A program made the translations under genes and the position numbers. Positions 7,712-15,536 of a stretch of 31,526 bases of DNA are shown piece by piece. Within the stretch, counting starts at the first letter, position 1. Each line of letters opens with the position of its first letter. The notes below the pieces were generated by a model. The model saw only the letters and a program-made list of their open reading frames with translations. It searched no databases and was not told the origin of the DNA. The stretch is taken from positions 1-31,526 of the forward strand of contig JAWLBW010000013.1 of NCBI GenBank assembly GCA_041687475.1. Direction: 5' to 3'. The stretch is from JAWLBW01 sp041687475 (GTDB lineage: Bacteria > J088 > JAWLBW01).

Positions 7712-9169
7712 TCAGCGTGCAAGGTATTTCGTGAGCATCTCGCCCATCTTCTTCACCTTGTCGGTGTAGGGCGGGAAGAACATATTGATGCTGACCGGCT
7801 TCTTCTGCACCAGAACCGCACGCTCGTGCGACAGGTTGCGGAAGCCGAAGAAGCCGTGGTAGTTACCCTGGCCGCTTTCACCGACGCCGCCAAAGGGCAG
7901 GTCGCCGTTGGCGAAGTGCAGCAGTACGTTGTTGATGGTCGTGCCGCCGGCGGTCGTGTTGGCGAGCAGGCGATCGATGTTGCCCTGGTTGTTCGAGAAG
8001 ATATACATGGCCAGCGGCTTCGGGCGCGACTGAATGGCGGCGATGACCTGGTCGAGCGTCTTGTACGACATGATGGGGAGAATGGGGCCGAAGATTTCTT
8101 CGTCCATAGCGGCCATGCTTTCGTCGACGTCGCGCAGGACGGTGGGGGCAATGTAGCGTTCCGACGCGTCGACGTCGCCGCCCACGACTACCTTGGCGCC
8201 CGCGGCAATGGTGCTCTCGAGCATGCCGGCCAGACGCTTGTGGCTGCGATCGTCGACGATGCGTGCGAAGTCGGCCGAGGCCTTGCGGTCGGCGTCGGTG
8301 GCGCCGTACTGGCGTTCAACCGAAGCCTTGGCTTCTTCAAGGAAGGACTCGAGCTTCGATTCGTGCACGAATACGTGGTTGGGTGCGATACAGGTCTGGC
8401 CCCCGTTTACGAACTTGCCCCACATGAGACGCTGGGCCGCCGCCTTTTCGTCGGCCGATTCGTCGACCACGACCGGCGACTGGCCGCCGAGCTCGAGGGT
8501 TACCGAAGCAAGGTGCTTCGAGGCGGCCGACATGATCGTGCGGCCGACGTTCGGGCTGCCGGTGAAGAAAACGTGGTCGAAGGGCATTTCGAGCATGATG
8601 TTGCCGATGGACGACGGGCCGGTGAAAACGACCACTTCCTCGGGCGGAAAGACTTCTTCAATCAGGCTCTTGAGCAGCGTGCTGGTGGCGCGTACCTTGT
8701 CCGACGGGCGCATCATGCAGACGTTGCCGGCCGAAATGGCCGTGACCAGGGGGTTGATGAAGAGATTGAACGGATAGTTCCACGGCGAAAGAATGAGCAC
8801 CGTGCCCTTCGGCTCGTGCTTTACGACGCCCTTCGTACCGAAAAGGTGCATGGGGGTCGGCACCTTCATCGGCTTCATCCAGCTCTTCAGGTGCTTGATG
8901 GTGTGCTGAATTTCGGAAAGCACGGGCTGCAGTTCACTGATCGTGACTTCGGCCGCGGGCTTGTGAAAGTCTTCCCACATGGCCTTTTCAAGTTCGCCGC
9001 GGCGACGGAGAATGGCGTCGCGCAGGCGCTTCAGGCGGGCAATTCGCTCTTCGGCCGTGGTGTTGGCCATGTGCCAGCGGTTGGCATGCAGGCGTTTGAA
9101 GGCGGTCTCGATCTGAACGCTGATGTCTTCGCTTGTCGCCGGCTTTTCGGCAACGAGAGTCTGTGCCAT
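7712..9169 (-). CDS. Aldehyde dehydrogenase, ALDH3/coniferyl-aldehyde dehydrogenase type
   Basis: A 485-residue NAD(P)+-dependent dehydrogenase oxidising an aldehyde to the acid. Visible landmarks are the PWNYPFNL block with oxyanion Asn131, FTGSPNVGR of the cofactor site, general base Glu226 in LELGGQSP and nucleophile Cys260 in NGGQTCIAP. The short length, the lack of a long N-terminal arm and the C-terminal FGGVGESGQGNYHGFFGFRNLSHERAVL place it with class-3 fatty/aromatic aldehyde dehydrogenases. The cofactor-binding segment reads MRPSDKVRATS, with Arg where Lys is usual (KPSE). An AGGAGT Shine-Dalgarno stands 5 nt upstream of the ATG at 9169. It is monocistronic with its own terminator. 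A role in detoxifying lipid- or alkane-derived aldehydes is likely from family knowledge; the substrate is not shown. Confidence 0.93.
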   Translation of the reverse strand: MAQTLVAEKPATSEDISVQIETAFKRLHANRWHMANTTAEERIARLKRLRDAILRRRGELEKAMWEDFHKPAAEVTISELQPVLSEIQHTIKHLKSWMKPMKVPTPMHLFGTKGVVKHEPKGTVLILSPWNYPFNLFINPLVTAISAGNVCMMRPSDKVRATSTLLKSLIEEVFPPEEVVVFTGPSSIGNIMLEMPFDHVFFTGSPNVGRTIMSAASKHLASVTLELGGQSPVVVDESADEKAAAQRLMWGKFVNGGQTCIAPNHVFVHESKLESFLEEAKASVERQYGATDADRKASADFARIVDDRSHKRLAGMLESTIAAGAKVVVGGDVDASERYIAPTVLRDVDESMAAMDEEIFGPILPIMSYKTLDQVIAAIQSRPKPLAMYIFSNNQGNIDRLLANTTAGGTTINNVLLHFANGDLPFGGVGESGQGNYHGFFGFRNLSHERAVLVQKKPVSINMFFPPYTDKVKKMGEMLTKYLAR

Positions 9170-9437
9170 GAGTGACTCCTTTCCGCCTGGGGCGGGGTCG
9201 ATGCAACTGGTCGAAGACCCGGCTTACCGCAACTCGGGCGGCACCGGGCAGGCACGCGAGCTGCAGGAGAGTCGGTGCCCACTTCGAATAATCCTTTATC
9301 ATACACGGAGTAGCGCACTGCGGCACGCCGGAACGGAAATTACCTACTGAACGGTAGAAAACATTTTTCTGCCGGGAGGCAACCATGCGGTACGGCTTTT
9401 CTCCGATATCCGTTGCGTGGGGGGAATGTACCCGTGT

Positions 9438-9455
9438 ATATTAACATCTGAATAT
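9438..9455 (+). promoter_or_regulatory. AT-rich imperfect palindrome before the rhodanese lipoprotein gene
   Basis: ATATT and AATAT flank an 8-bp centre (AACATCTG) 18 bp ahead of the start codon, in an otherwise GC-rich region. The half TGAATA is shared with the stronger ArsR-type site at 12634-12659. It could be a promoter plus a regulator site for sulfur control. The match is weak. Confidence 0.3.
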
Positions 9456-9472
9456 TTGCATGGAGAGAGCGG

Positions 9473-9853
9473 ATGAAGACACGCGGCAGGTTTGTGGCAG
9501 CCATTCTAACGGGGGTACTGGGATTGGCCGGTTGTACGTCGGCCTCCAATGCCACGAGCGGAAAATCTTCGGAGCAGGGGGGTGTCGTCAAGGGGGCAGA
9601 GGCACGGCAACTCGTCGCGCAGGGCGCCACGTTGCTGGACGTGCGCACCCCCGGCGAATTTCGCGCGGGGCATATCGAGGGGGCGAAACTGATACCCGTG
9701 CAGGAACTCGGCTCGCGCATCGCCGAGGTCGGCTCGCGCGACGTACCGGTCGTGGTTTACTGCCGAAGCGGCAACCGCAGCGCCACCGCCGCCCGCATGC
9801 TTCGCGACGCCGGCTACAAGGTATACGACCTGGGGCCGATGAGCGCCTGGTAA
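9473..9853 (+). CDS. Rhodanese-domain lipoprotein
   Basis: A 126-residue exported single-domain rhodanese (sulfurtransferase). The signal peptide ends with the lipobox LAGC (Cys21). After a short Ser/Gly linker, the rhodanese fold runs from about residue 38 (VVKGAEARQLVAQGATLLDVRTPGEF) to the end. The active-site loop is CRSGNRS with the persulfide-forming Cys97; the six-residue loop suits sulfane sulfur transfer rather than phosphatase activity. GGAGAGAG lies 3 nt before the ATG. It would sit in the periplasm, anchored to a membrane, and could accept sulfane sulfur from thiosulfate or polysulfide. The fusion protein at 12701-14368 carries a second rhodanese domain, and both have AT-rich palindromes upstream, which suggests a shared sulfur response. 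Confidence 0.9.
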   Translation: MKTRGRFVAAILTGVLGLAGCTSASNATSGKSSEQGGVVKGAEARQLVAQGATLLDVRTPGEFRAGHIEGAKLIPVQELGSRIAEVGSRDVPVVVYCRSGNRSATAARMLRDAGYKVYDLGPMSAW

Positions 9854-10007
9854 ACAACAATCCTCAATCCCCAATCCTTAAACCCCAAGCCGGTTGTATG
9901 GGGAGTCCGGCATTGGACCGACCCTGCCGATAACAGGGCAGAGCTTTCATCGAATGCGAGCGTCGGCCGGGGTAGAGGCCTGTTTTCTGATATTTGCGAT
10001 CTGCGAT

Positions 10008-10030
10008 CCTGCCTGGCAAGGCCAGGCAGG
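10008..10030. other. Perfect 10-bp stem-loop upstream of the MscS gene
   Basis: CCTGCCTGGC, a 3-nt AAG loop, and GCCAGGCAGG. It lies in the 222-bp gap between the rhodanese and MscS genes, 46 bp before the MscS start codon. There is no T-tract; it may be an mRNA leader structure or a small REP-like palindrome. Confidence 0.5.
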
Positions 10031-10075
10031 CTACCCCCTTCCACCCGAGGTCGTTCGCCCTGAAAATGGGAGGAA

Positions 10076-11065
10076 ATGCCTCCCGTCTTCGACATCGTCG
10101 GCCCCAACGACGCCCTGGCCGTCTTCGGGGTGAAGCTGGTCGGGTTCACCGCAGACAACGCGCGTAAGGTTCTCGTGACCATACTCATCGTCGTGGTGCT
10201 CTGGGGCATCGGGCGCGTGCTTCGTCGGCTTACGCGAAAGTTGGCCGGTTATGAACGCCCGCGCACCGTTTTCTGGGCCAACCAGACGGTGCGTGTGGTC
10301 GTGGGTTTTCTCATGGCGGTGGCGGTCGTTTCCATCTGGTTCGACGACCCCGGGCGCCTGGCGACCGCCTTCGGCCTCATTTCGGCCGGACTGGCCTTCG
10401 CCTTGCAGAAGTTGGTTACGGCCATTGCCGGCTACTTCGTCATTCTGCGGGGGCGCATCTTCAGCGTCGGCGATCGCATACTCATGGGCGGCGTACGGGG
10501 CGACGTCATCACGCTGGGTTACACGCGCACCACCATCATGGAAATGGGGCAACCCCCCGACATACGCATGTCGGATCCTTCCATGTGGGTCGCCGCGCGC
10601 CAGTATACCGGCCGCATCGTCACCATCTCGAACGGTCGCGTCTTCGACGAACCTGTCTACAACTTCACCGTCGACTTTCCCTATCTGTGGGAAGAGCTTC
10701 GCCTGCCCATTCCCTACCGGGCCGACCACCGGCGCGCCGAGCGGGTTCTTCTGGCTGTTGCCGAGCGCCATACGGTCAACATTGCCGAAATGAGCGAAGA
10801 TGCGCTGCGCGAGTTGCAGCGCCGTTATTTCATCGAGCGAGCCGATCTGCGGCCCCGGGTTTACCTGCGGCTGACCGACAACTGGCTCGAGCTGACGCTG
10901 CGCTTCATCGCCCGCGAGCACGGCGTGCGCGATCTCAAGGACCGTATGAACCGCGAGATTCTTGCCGAACTGGATGAGGCGGGTATTCACGTCGCTTCGT
11001 CTTCGACGGAAGTGGTGGGGCTGCCGCCGCTGACGGTTCGCCTGACCGACGAGAGAAAACCATGA
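10076..11065 (+). CDS. Small-conductance mechanosensitive channel family protein (MscS)
   Basis: A 329-residue inner-membrane channel protein. Hydrophobic helices lie at about residues 31-50 and 70-92, and the pore-lining helix follows as LISAGLAFALQKLVTAIAGYFVILRGRIFSVGDRI, rich in small Ala/Gly residues as in MscS TM3. This leads straight into the beta domain (GVRGDVITLGYTRTTI and IVTISNGRVFDEPVYNFT). The C-terminal mixed domain is long and charged. GGGAGGA stands directly before the ATG at 10076. The channel probably releases solutes on hypo-osmotic shock. Its last codons overlap the next ORF by ATGA (11062-11065), so the two are translationally coupled. Confidence 0.9.
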   Translation: MPPVFDIVGPNDALAVFGVKLVGFTADNARKVLVTILIVVVLWGIGRVLRRLTRKLAGYERPRTVFWANQTVRVVVGFLMAVAVVSIWFDDPGRLATAFGLISAGLAFALQKLVTAIAGYFVILRGRIFSVGDRILMGGVRGDVITLGYTRTTIMEMGQPPDIRMSDPSMWVAARQYTGRIVTISNGRVFDEPVYNFTVDFPYLWEELRLPIPYRADHRRAERVLLAVAERHTVNIAEMSEDALRELQRRYFIERADLRPRVYLRLTDNWLELTLRFIAREHGVRDLKDRMNREILAELDEAGIHVASSSTEVVGLPPLTVRLTDERKP

Positions 11066-11583
11066 ATCAGTTTTTTTTCTCTTCCTGGGATGCCTTGTTG
11101 CGCACCCTCGTGGTCGGAACCCTGGCCTGGGTGGCGCTCGTCGCCATTCTACGGGTATCGGGAAAGCGAACCCTCAGCAAATGGAACGCCTTCGACTTCA
11201 TTGTGACCATTGCACTTGGCTCGACCCTGGCGACGGCCCTGCTCTCAAGGCAAGTCAGGCTCGCCGAGGGGGTGCTGGCGTTGGCGTTGCTCGTACTTCT
11301 CCAGTTCTGCGCCACCTGGGTGAACACGCACTGGCCGGTTACCCAGAAGGCGGTGAAGGCGAAACCGCGCCTGCTCGTCTATCGGGGCGAGTACCTGCGC
11401 GAGGCCATGCGGAAGGAACGTGTGCCCGAAACCGAGATACACACCGCCCTGCGAAACCAGGGCCTCGCCTCCATCAAGGATGTGGGCGCCGTCATACTGG
11501 AAACAGACGGCTCCTTCAGTCTTATTCGCGACCTCGGCGAGAACCGCGACGCGCTGACCGACGTCGACGGTATTCCCTCCTGA
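11062..11583 (+). CDS. YetF/YcaP-family (DUF421) membrane protein
   Basis: A 173-residue protein whose ATG overlaps the MscS stop codon as ATGA. Two or three N-terminal hydrophobic segments (residues 10-30 and 48-82) are followed by the DUF421 cytosolic module: KPRLLVYRGEYLREAMRKERVPETEIHTALRNQGLASIKDVGAVILETDGSFSLI. The RVSGKRTLSKWNAFDFIVTIALGS block is highly typical of the family. Family knowledge gives little function; YetF-like proteins have been linked to spore and envelope stress in Bacillus. The overlap with an MscS channel suggests an envelope-tension or osmotic role. This is inference from context. Confidence 0.88.
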   Translation: MNQFFFSSWDALLRTLVVGTLAWVALVAILRVSGKRTLSKWNAFDFIVTIALGSTLATALLSRQVRLAEGVLALALLVLLQFCATWVNTHWPVTQKAVKAKPRLLVYRGEYLREAMRKERVPETEIHTALRNQGLASIKDVGAVILETDGSFSLIRDLGENRDALTDVDGIPS

Positions 11584-11692
11584 CACGCAACTTCTGACTG
11601 CACTGCAGAACCAGACTCGCTCTTCCATGACAAAACCGTGACGTGGTTTCGGTAAACTATGGGTCCAATCCGCAAACCACGGAACGGTACTC

Positions 11693-12319
11693 ATGTCTTT
11701 GTTTCTTGCCCGACTTTTTCTGCGCCTCACCGGATGGCAGCCCGAGGGTGAACGCCCCGAACCTGCGAAGTTCGTGCTTATCGCGGCTCCGCACACCACC
11801 AACTGGGACTTTCCCTTCACCCTGGCTTTTGCCCGTGTCTTCAATTTGAAGATTCTGTGGATGGGAAAGCACACGCTGTTCAAGGGGCCGCTCGGGCCCA
11901 TCATGCGCCGCCTCGGTGGCCTGCCCATTCAGCGGCACCTGCGCAAGAACGTGGTCGAGCAAACGGCCGACCTGCTGCGTAATGCCGCCGACGAACTGGT
12001 GATTACCGTTCCGGCCGAGGGTACGCGCAGCCGCGTCGAGTATTGGAAGTCGGGCTTCTACCACATAGCCCGGGCCGCCGACGTACCCATCGTGCTCGGC
12101 TATCTCGACTACAAGCGCAAGCGCGGTGGGTTCGGCGCCGCCATCAAGCCCACCGGCGACCTCAAAGCCGACATGGATCTGAGTCGCGCGTTCTACGCCG
12201 ATAAGGTCGGCAAATATCCCGAAAATTTCGGCCCGGTACGCCTGCGGGAAGAAGACGAGCTCGAGGCGGGAAGCAACCGCTCGGCAGACACCGTCGACGC
12301 TTCGGCCGGCACGGCCTGA
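11693..12319 (+). CDS. 1-acyl-glycerol-3-phosphate acyltransferase-like protein
   Basis: A 208-residue PlsC-superfamily acyltransferase. The catalytic H-x4-D motif is HTTNWD (His34, Asp39) and the substrate-binding motif is PAEGTRSR (Glu109-Gly-Thr-Arg). The segment GGLPIQR supplies the Arg found between them in this superfamily. The HTTNWD variant and short length resemble the small glycerol-acyltransferase subfamily annotated in many marine and environmental bacteria rather than housekeeping PlsC. It likely moves a fatty acyl group from acyl-ACP or acyl-CoA to a phospholipid or other lipid alcohol at the inner membrane face. It has its own 109-bp upstream gap. No clear Shine-Dalgarno is present. 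Confidence 0.88.
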   Translation: MSLFLARLFLRLTGWQPEGERPEPAKFVLIAAPHTTNWDFPFTLAFARVFNLKILWMGKHTLFKGPLGPIMRRLGGLPIQRHLRKNVVEQTADLLRNAADELVITVPAEGTRSRVEYWKSGFYHIARAADVPIVLGYLDYKRKRGGFGAAIKPTGDLKADMDLSRAFYADKVGKYPENFGPVRLREEDELEAGSNRSADTVDASAGTA

Positions 12320-12380
12320 TTCGCACCCTGGCCAGGGGGAAGGGAACACTACACCCTTCGGCCAAGCTCAGGGCAAGCTC

Positions 12381-12432
12381 CGACGCAGAGGCGCAGAGGG
12401 TTCCTACTGAATGCGGGGTGGCTGCCCCCGCC
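12381..12432. repeat. Dispersed repeat R3, copy 1
   Basis: About 52 bp that align with 31235-31289. Shared blocks include CGACGCA(G/A)AGGCGCAGAGG, GAATGC and GGCTGCCCC. The surrounding 12320-12700 gap also holds a hairpin-forming stretch around 12574-12613 and the ArsR-type operator; no gene is evident. Confidence 0.55.
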
Positions 12433-12633
12433 TGGATACCTATTTACTTTTGCGTGCCGAACGCGCTCACGTAAATAGCCAAGAGAGCATTTTGGCTAGG
12501 CTACCTTCCTGCACCCGCGCTGCAGGAACCTCCTTGCGAAAGCCCTCCCGTATATGAGAGCGGGGCCGTTGCTCCTCAGGTTCTGCCGCACGTGGCGCGG
12601 TCAGGCTGAGGAAACAGAGTCGTTTGTCCTGTT

Positions 12634-12659
12634 TATTCAAATATGCTAATGTTTGAATA
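12634..12659 (+). promoter_or_regulatory. 12-2-12 ArsR/SmtB-type operator before the CoA-disulfide reductase gene
   Basis: Half-sites TATTCAAATATG and AATGTTTGAATA, separated by CT; 10 of 12 positions are symmetric and the outer TATTCAAA/TTTGAATA arms are perfect. This is the geometry and base composition of ArsR-family operators (SmtB, CadC, BigR/SqrR group). It lies 41 bp upstream of the start codon of a sulfur-metabolism enzyme. Persulfide-sensing BigR/SqrR regulators are known to control rhodanese and sulfide-oxidation genes, so a similar regulator is inferred; none is encoded in the window. Confidence 0.7.
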
Positions 12660-12700
12660 AGGGGGGAGGCGGAAACCATGATTACCCAGAGGTCTGCAGC

Positions 12701-14368
12701 ATGTCAGCTCAGCGAATTCTTGTCGTCGGCGGCGTCGCCGGCGGCGCATCGTTTGCCGCCCGTGCCCGCCGTCAGAGCGAGAATGCCGAAATCATTCTGT
12801 TCGAACGCGGCCCCCACGTCTCCTTCGCCAACTGCGGTCTGCCGTACTACGTAGGCGAGGTCATTACCGACGAAGCGAACCTGCTCATGGCGACCCCGCA
12901 GCGCTTCCGGGACTTGTTTCGCATCGATGTGCGCACCCGGCACGAGGTAACGGCCATCGATCGCGAGGCGCGTGAGATTGAGGTAGTCGACCTGGAAAGC
13001 GGGCGTCGATTTCGCGAGCGCTACGACGAACTGCTGCTTGCGCCCGGCGCCGCTCCCGTGCGTCCGCCGTTTCCGGGCATCGATCTTCCAGGCATTTTTA
13101 CCCTGCGCACCATACCCGACAGCCGTAAAATCCGGGAGTGGATCGATGAGCGCGGCGCCCGGCGCGCGGTGGTCGTCGGCGCCGGCTTCATCGGTCTGGA
13201 AATGGCCGAGAACCTTGCGCGCCGCGGTCTCGAGGTCACGCTCATTGAACTGCAGCCGCAGGTGCTGCCGCCGCTCGATGCCGAGATGGCCTGGTACGTA
13301 CAACATGAACTGCAGCACCATGGGGTACGGGTCGTACTGGGCGATGGCGTCGGTGGCTTCGCCGAGCGAAACGGCGAGCTCGAAATCGTGACGGCCGCCG
13401 GCCACACCCTTCGTACCGACATGGTCATTCTGGGCATCGGGGTCAAGCCCGAGGCCACACTGGCCCGCGAAGCGGGGCTTGCCATCGGCGCGCGCGGCGG
13501 CATCGTCGTCGACCGTCAGATGCGCACCTCCGACCCCCACATTTTTGCCGTGGGCGATGCCGTCGAGTCGGTCGACGTCGTGACGGGGCAGTCGTTTCCC
13601 GTTCCGCTCGCCGGTCCGGCCAACCGCCCGGGGCGCCGGGCGGCCGATATCGTGACGGGCAAGGGCGGCGCCTTCCGCGGCACCCAGGGCACGGCGGTCT
13701 GCGGCGTTTTCGACATGACGGCCGCCCTCACGGGCGCCAATGAGAAAACGCTCGTTCAGGCCGGCATTCCGTTTGCGAAGACCTGGCTGCATCCCCGTGA
13801 TCACGCGAAGTATTACCCCGGCGCCGAGACGATGCACATGAAGGTGCTGTACGACCCCGCGTCCGGAAAATTGCTCGGCGCGCAGGCGGTGGGAAAGGCG
13901 GGGGTCGAACGGCGCATCGACGTGATTGCCACGGCCTTGCAGCTGGGGGGAACGGTCTACGACCTCGAGGAAGCCGAACTCTGCTATGCCCCACAGTACG
14001 GCTCGGCCAAGGATGCCGTCAACTTCGCCGGCATGATCAGCGCCAACACTCTGCGGGGAGAAGGGCCGGTGGCCCACTGGGACGAGCTTACCCCCGACGC
14101 CGTTCTCATCGACGTGCGTGACGAAGACGAGTTCAGCCTGGGCCACGTTCCCGGTGCCCGCAACATACCCCTCGCGAGTCTGCGTGAGCGGGCCCACGAG
14201 CTACCGGCCGACCGACCGGTTTACGTATACTGCCAGGTGGGCCAGCGGGGTTACTATGCCGCGCGCATGCTTGAGCTGAACGGCATTCATTCGCGCAACC
14301 TGTCGGGCGGCTACGAAACCCGGCAGGCGCTTGCCGCAAGCGGCCGGCTGCCCGAACCGGTGGCGTGA
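12701..14368 (+). CDS. CoA-disulfide reductase / polysulfide reductase fused to rhodanese (CoADR-RHD)
   Basis: A 555-residue fusion. An N-terminal FAD/NAD(P)H disulfide-oxidoreductase domain (1 to about 450) starts RILVVGGVAGGASFAARARR, has the single redox Cys45 in SFANCGLPYYVG that forms a mixed disulfide with CoA, a second nucleotide-binding motif VVVGAGFIGLEMAENLARRG and the FAD-binding IFAVGDAVE. A C-terminal rhodanese domain (about 460-555) carries catalytic Cys511 in YVYCQVGQRGY. This architecture is that of Npsr/CoADR-RHD enzymes, which reduce CoA-persulfide, polysulfide or elemental sulfur and control sulfane sulfur. The start at 12701 has AGAGG 8 nt upstream; an in-frame TTG at 12653 lies inside the operator and is unlikely. 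The gene ends 1 bp before the end of the convergent monooxygenase gene. Confidence 0.93.
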   Translation: MSAQRILVVGGVAGGASFAARARRQSENAEIILFERGPHVSFANCGLPYYVGEVITDEANLLMATPQRFRDLFRIDVRTRHEVTAIDREAREIEVVDLESGRRFRERYDELLLAPGAAPVRPPFPGIDLPGIFTLRTIPDSRKIREWIDERGARRAVVVGAGFIGLEMAENLARRGLEVTLIELQPQVLPPLDAEMAWYVQHELQHHGVRVVLGDGVGGFAERNGELEIVTAAGHTLRTDMVILGIGVKPEATLAREAGLAIGARGGIVVDRQMRTSDPHIFAVGDAVESVDVVTGQSFPVPLAGPANRPGRRAADIVTGKGGAFRGTQGTAVCGVFDMTAALTGANEKTLVQAGIPFAKTWLHPRDHAKYYPGAETMHMKVLYDPASGKLLGAQAVGKAGVERRIDVIATALQLGGTVYDLEEAELCYAPQYGSAKDAVNFAGMISANTLRGEGPVAHWDELTPDAVLIDVRDEDEFSLGHVPGARNIPLASLRERAHELPADRPVYVYCQVGQRGYYAARMLELNGIHSRNLSGGYETRQALAASGRLPEPVA

Positions 14369-14369
14369 A

Positions 14370-15536
14370 TCAACTCCGGCCGGGCGGGCGGTAGCCGACC
14401 ACCGGTGCCAGCTGCCGCTCCTGCATGCGGCCGGCGATAGATCGCACGATACGGTTACGAAGGGCGACGGCTACCGGGTTCGACCACTGGGCCACCGAAC
14501 CGATGCGCCATGACTGGTTCACGATCATGGCCGTACGCCGAGCGCGCTCATGCTCATACGCGCGCAACGCGACGGTGTCGCCGCTGCCGCCGCTGCCGCC
14601 GGTGAGGTAGTGCACGAGTGCCTCGGCGTCTTCGATGGCCTGACAGGCGCCCTGACCCATGTTGGGCGTGGTGGCGTGAGCGGCGTCGCCCAGCAGGGTA
14701 GCGCGCCCTCTTCCCCACTGCGCGATGGGTTTACGGTCGCGTATGTCGTTGCGTAAAATGGCCGTTGCCGGGGTGGCTTCAATGAGTTCCGATATGGGCG
14801 CATGCCAGTTGCCGAAGAGGGTGCGCAGCCGCTGTTTCTCTCCCTCGGGGCTCTTTGCGCCGGCTGGCGCATTGGCGGTGGCGAACCAGTAAACCCGCCC
14901 ATTTCCGATAGGCACGCTGCCGAAGCGTGTGCCCCTTCCCCAGGTTTCGCCGGGCTCGAGGCGGGCATAGTCGAAGTCGGCGATGCCGCGCCAGGCCGTG
15001 TATCCGGCATAGCGTGTCGGCTGGTCGCCGTGCAGTTGGGTGCGTATCGCCGAGTGAATGCCGTCGGCCCCCACCAGAAGACGTCCTCGTACGCTGTCGC
15101 CGTTCTCCAATCGAGCGGTCACGCCGGCGCCCTCTTCTTCGAAGCCGGTACACGGCATGCCCAGGTGCACCGTACCCGGCGCGACTGCCCGGTAGAGACT
15201 CTGCTGAAGTTCGGCGCGGTGCACCGCGATGTTTGCTTCTCCGTAGCGGTCGTTGAGTTCGCCCGCCGAAGCGGCCATGAGCACGCGACCCCGCCAGTCG
15301 CGAATCGCGCCCTCGAGATTTCTCTCACGTATCGGCGGCAGATGTTCTCGCAGGCCGAGCTTATCGAGGGCGTACAGAGCGTTGGCCCACAGGGTGAGAC
15401 CCGCCCCAACCTCGGCCAGCGCGGGTGCTCTTTCGTACACATGGGCGTCGACTCCCCGGCGCTGTAACCCCGCAGCCAGGGTCAGACCGCCGATACCGCC
15501 GCCGACAACGATGACATCGCAATGCCTGTCGCTCAT
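14370..15536 (-). CDS. FAD-dependent aromatic-type monooxygenase
   Basis: A 388-residue class A flavoprotein monooxygenase. It begins MSDRHCDVIVVGGGIGGLTLAAG, the Rossmann GxGxxG. It also contains the DG motif LLVGADGIHSAIR and the GD motif ATLLGDAAHATTPNMGQGACQAIEDA, so all three FAD/NADPH fingerprints are present. Similarity is to the 3-hydroxybenzoate 6-hydroxylase, salicylate hydroxylase and zeaxanthin-epoxidase branch; it would hydroxylate or epoxidise an unknown substrate. The ATG at 15536 overlaps the stop codon of the tetR gene as ATGA, so the pair is one operon with translational coupling. A longer in-frame reading upstream lies inside tetR and is rejected. Substrate unknown. Confidence 0.9.
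   Translation of the reverse strand: MSDRHCDVIVVGGGIGGLTLAAGLQRRGVDAHVYERAPALAEVGAGLTLWANALYALDKLGLREHLPPIRERNLEGAIRDWRGRVLMAASAGELNDRYGEANIAVHRAELQQSLYRAVAPGTVHLGMPCTGFEEEGAGVTARLENGDSVRGRLLVGADGIHSAIRTQLHGDQPTRYAGYTAWRGIADFDYARLEPGETWGRGTRFGSVPIGNGRVYWFATANAPAGAKSPEGEKQRLRTLFGNWHAPISELIEATPATAILRNDIRDRKPIAQWGRGRATLLGDAAHATTPNMGQGACQAIEDAEALVHYLTGGSGGSGDTVALRAYEHERARRTAMIVNQSWRIGSVAQWSNPVAVALRNRIVRSIAGRMQERQLAPVVGYRPPGRS

Noticed and set aside
7616..9175. 519-codon plus-strand frame opposite the aldehyde dehydrogenase gene
   Set aside because: The minus strand carries every ALDH motif plus Shine-Dalgarno and terminator; the plus frame has none of these and runs through the terminator hairpin.
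9588..9860. Arg/Pro-rich minus ORFs opposite the rhodanese lipoprotein
   Set aside because: Pure shadow of the rhodanese gene, with no structured product.
12320..12633. tRNA or riboswitch in the gap before the CoA-disulfide reductase gene
   Set aside because: I looked for cloverleaf arms and common riboswitch cores and found only loose hairpins and repeat R3.
12704..14197. 497-codon minus-strand frame opposite the CoA-disulfide reductase gene
   Set aside because: Shadow of an intact enzyme gene. No start signal or domain, and its ends follow those of the real gene.
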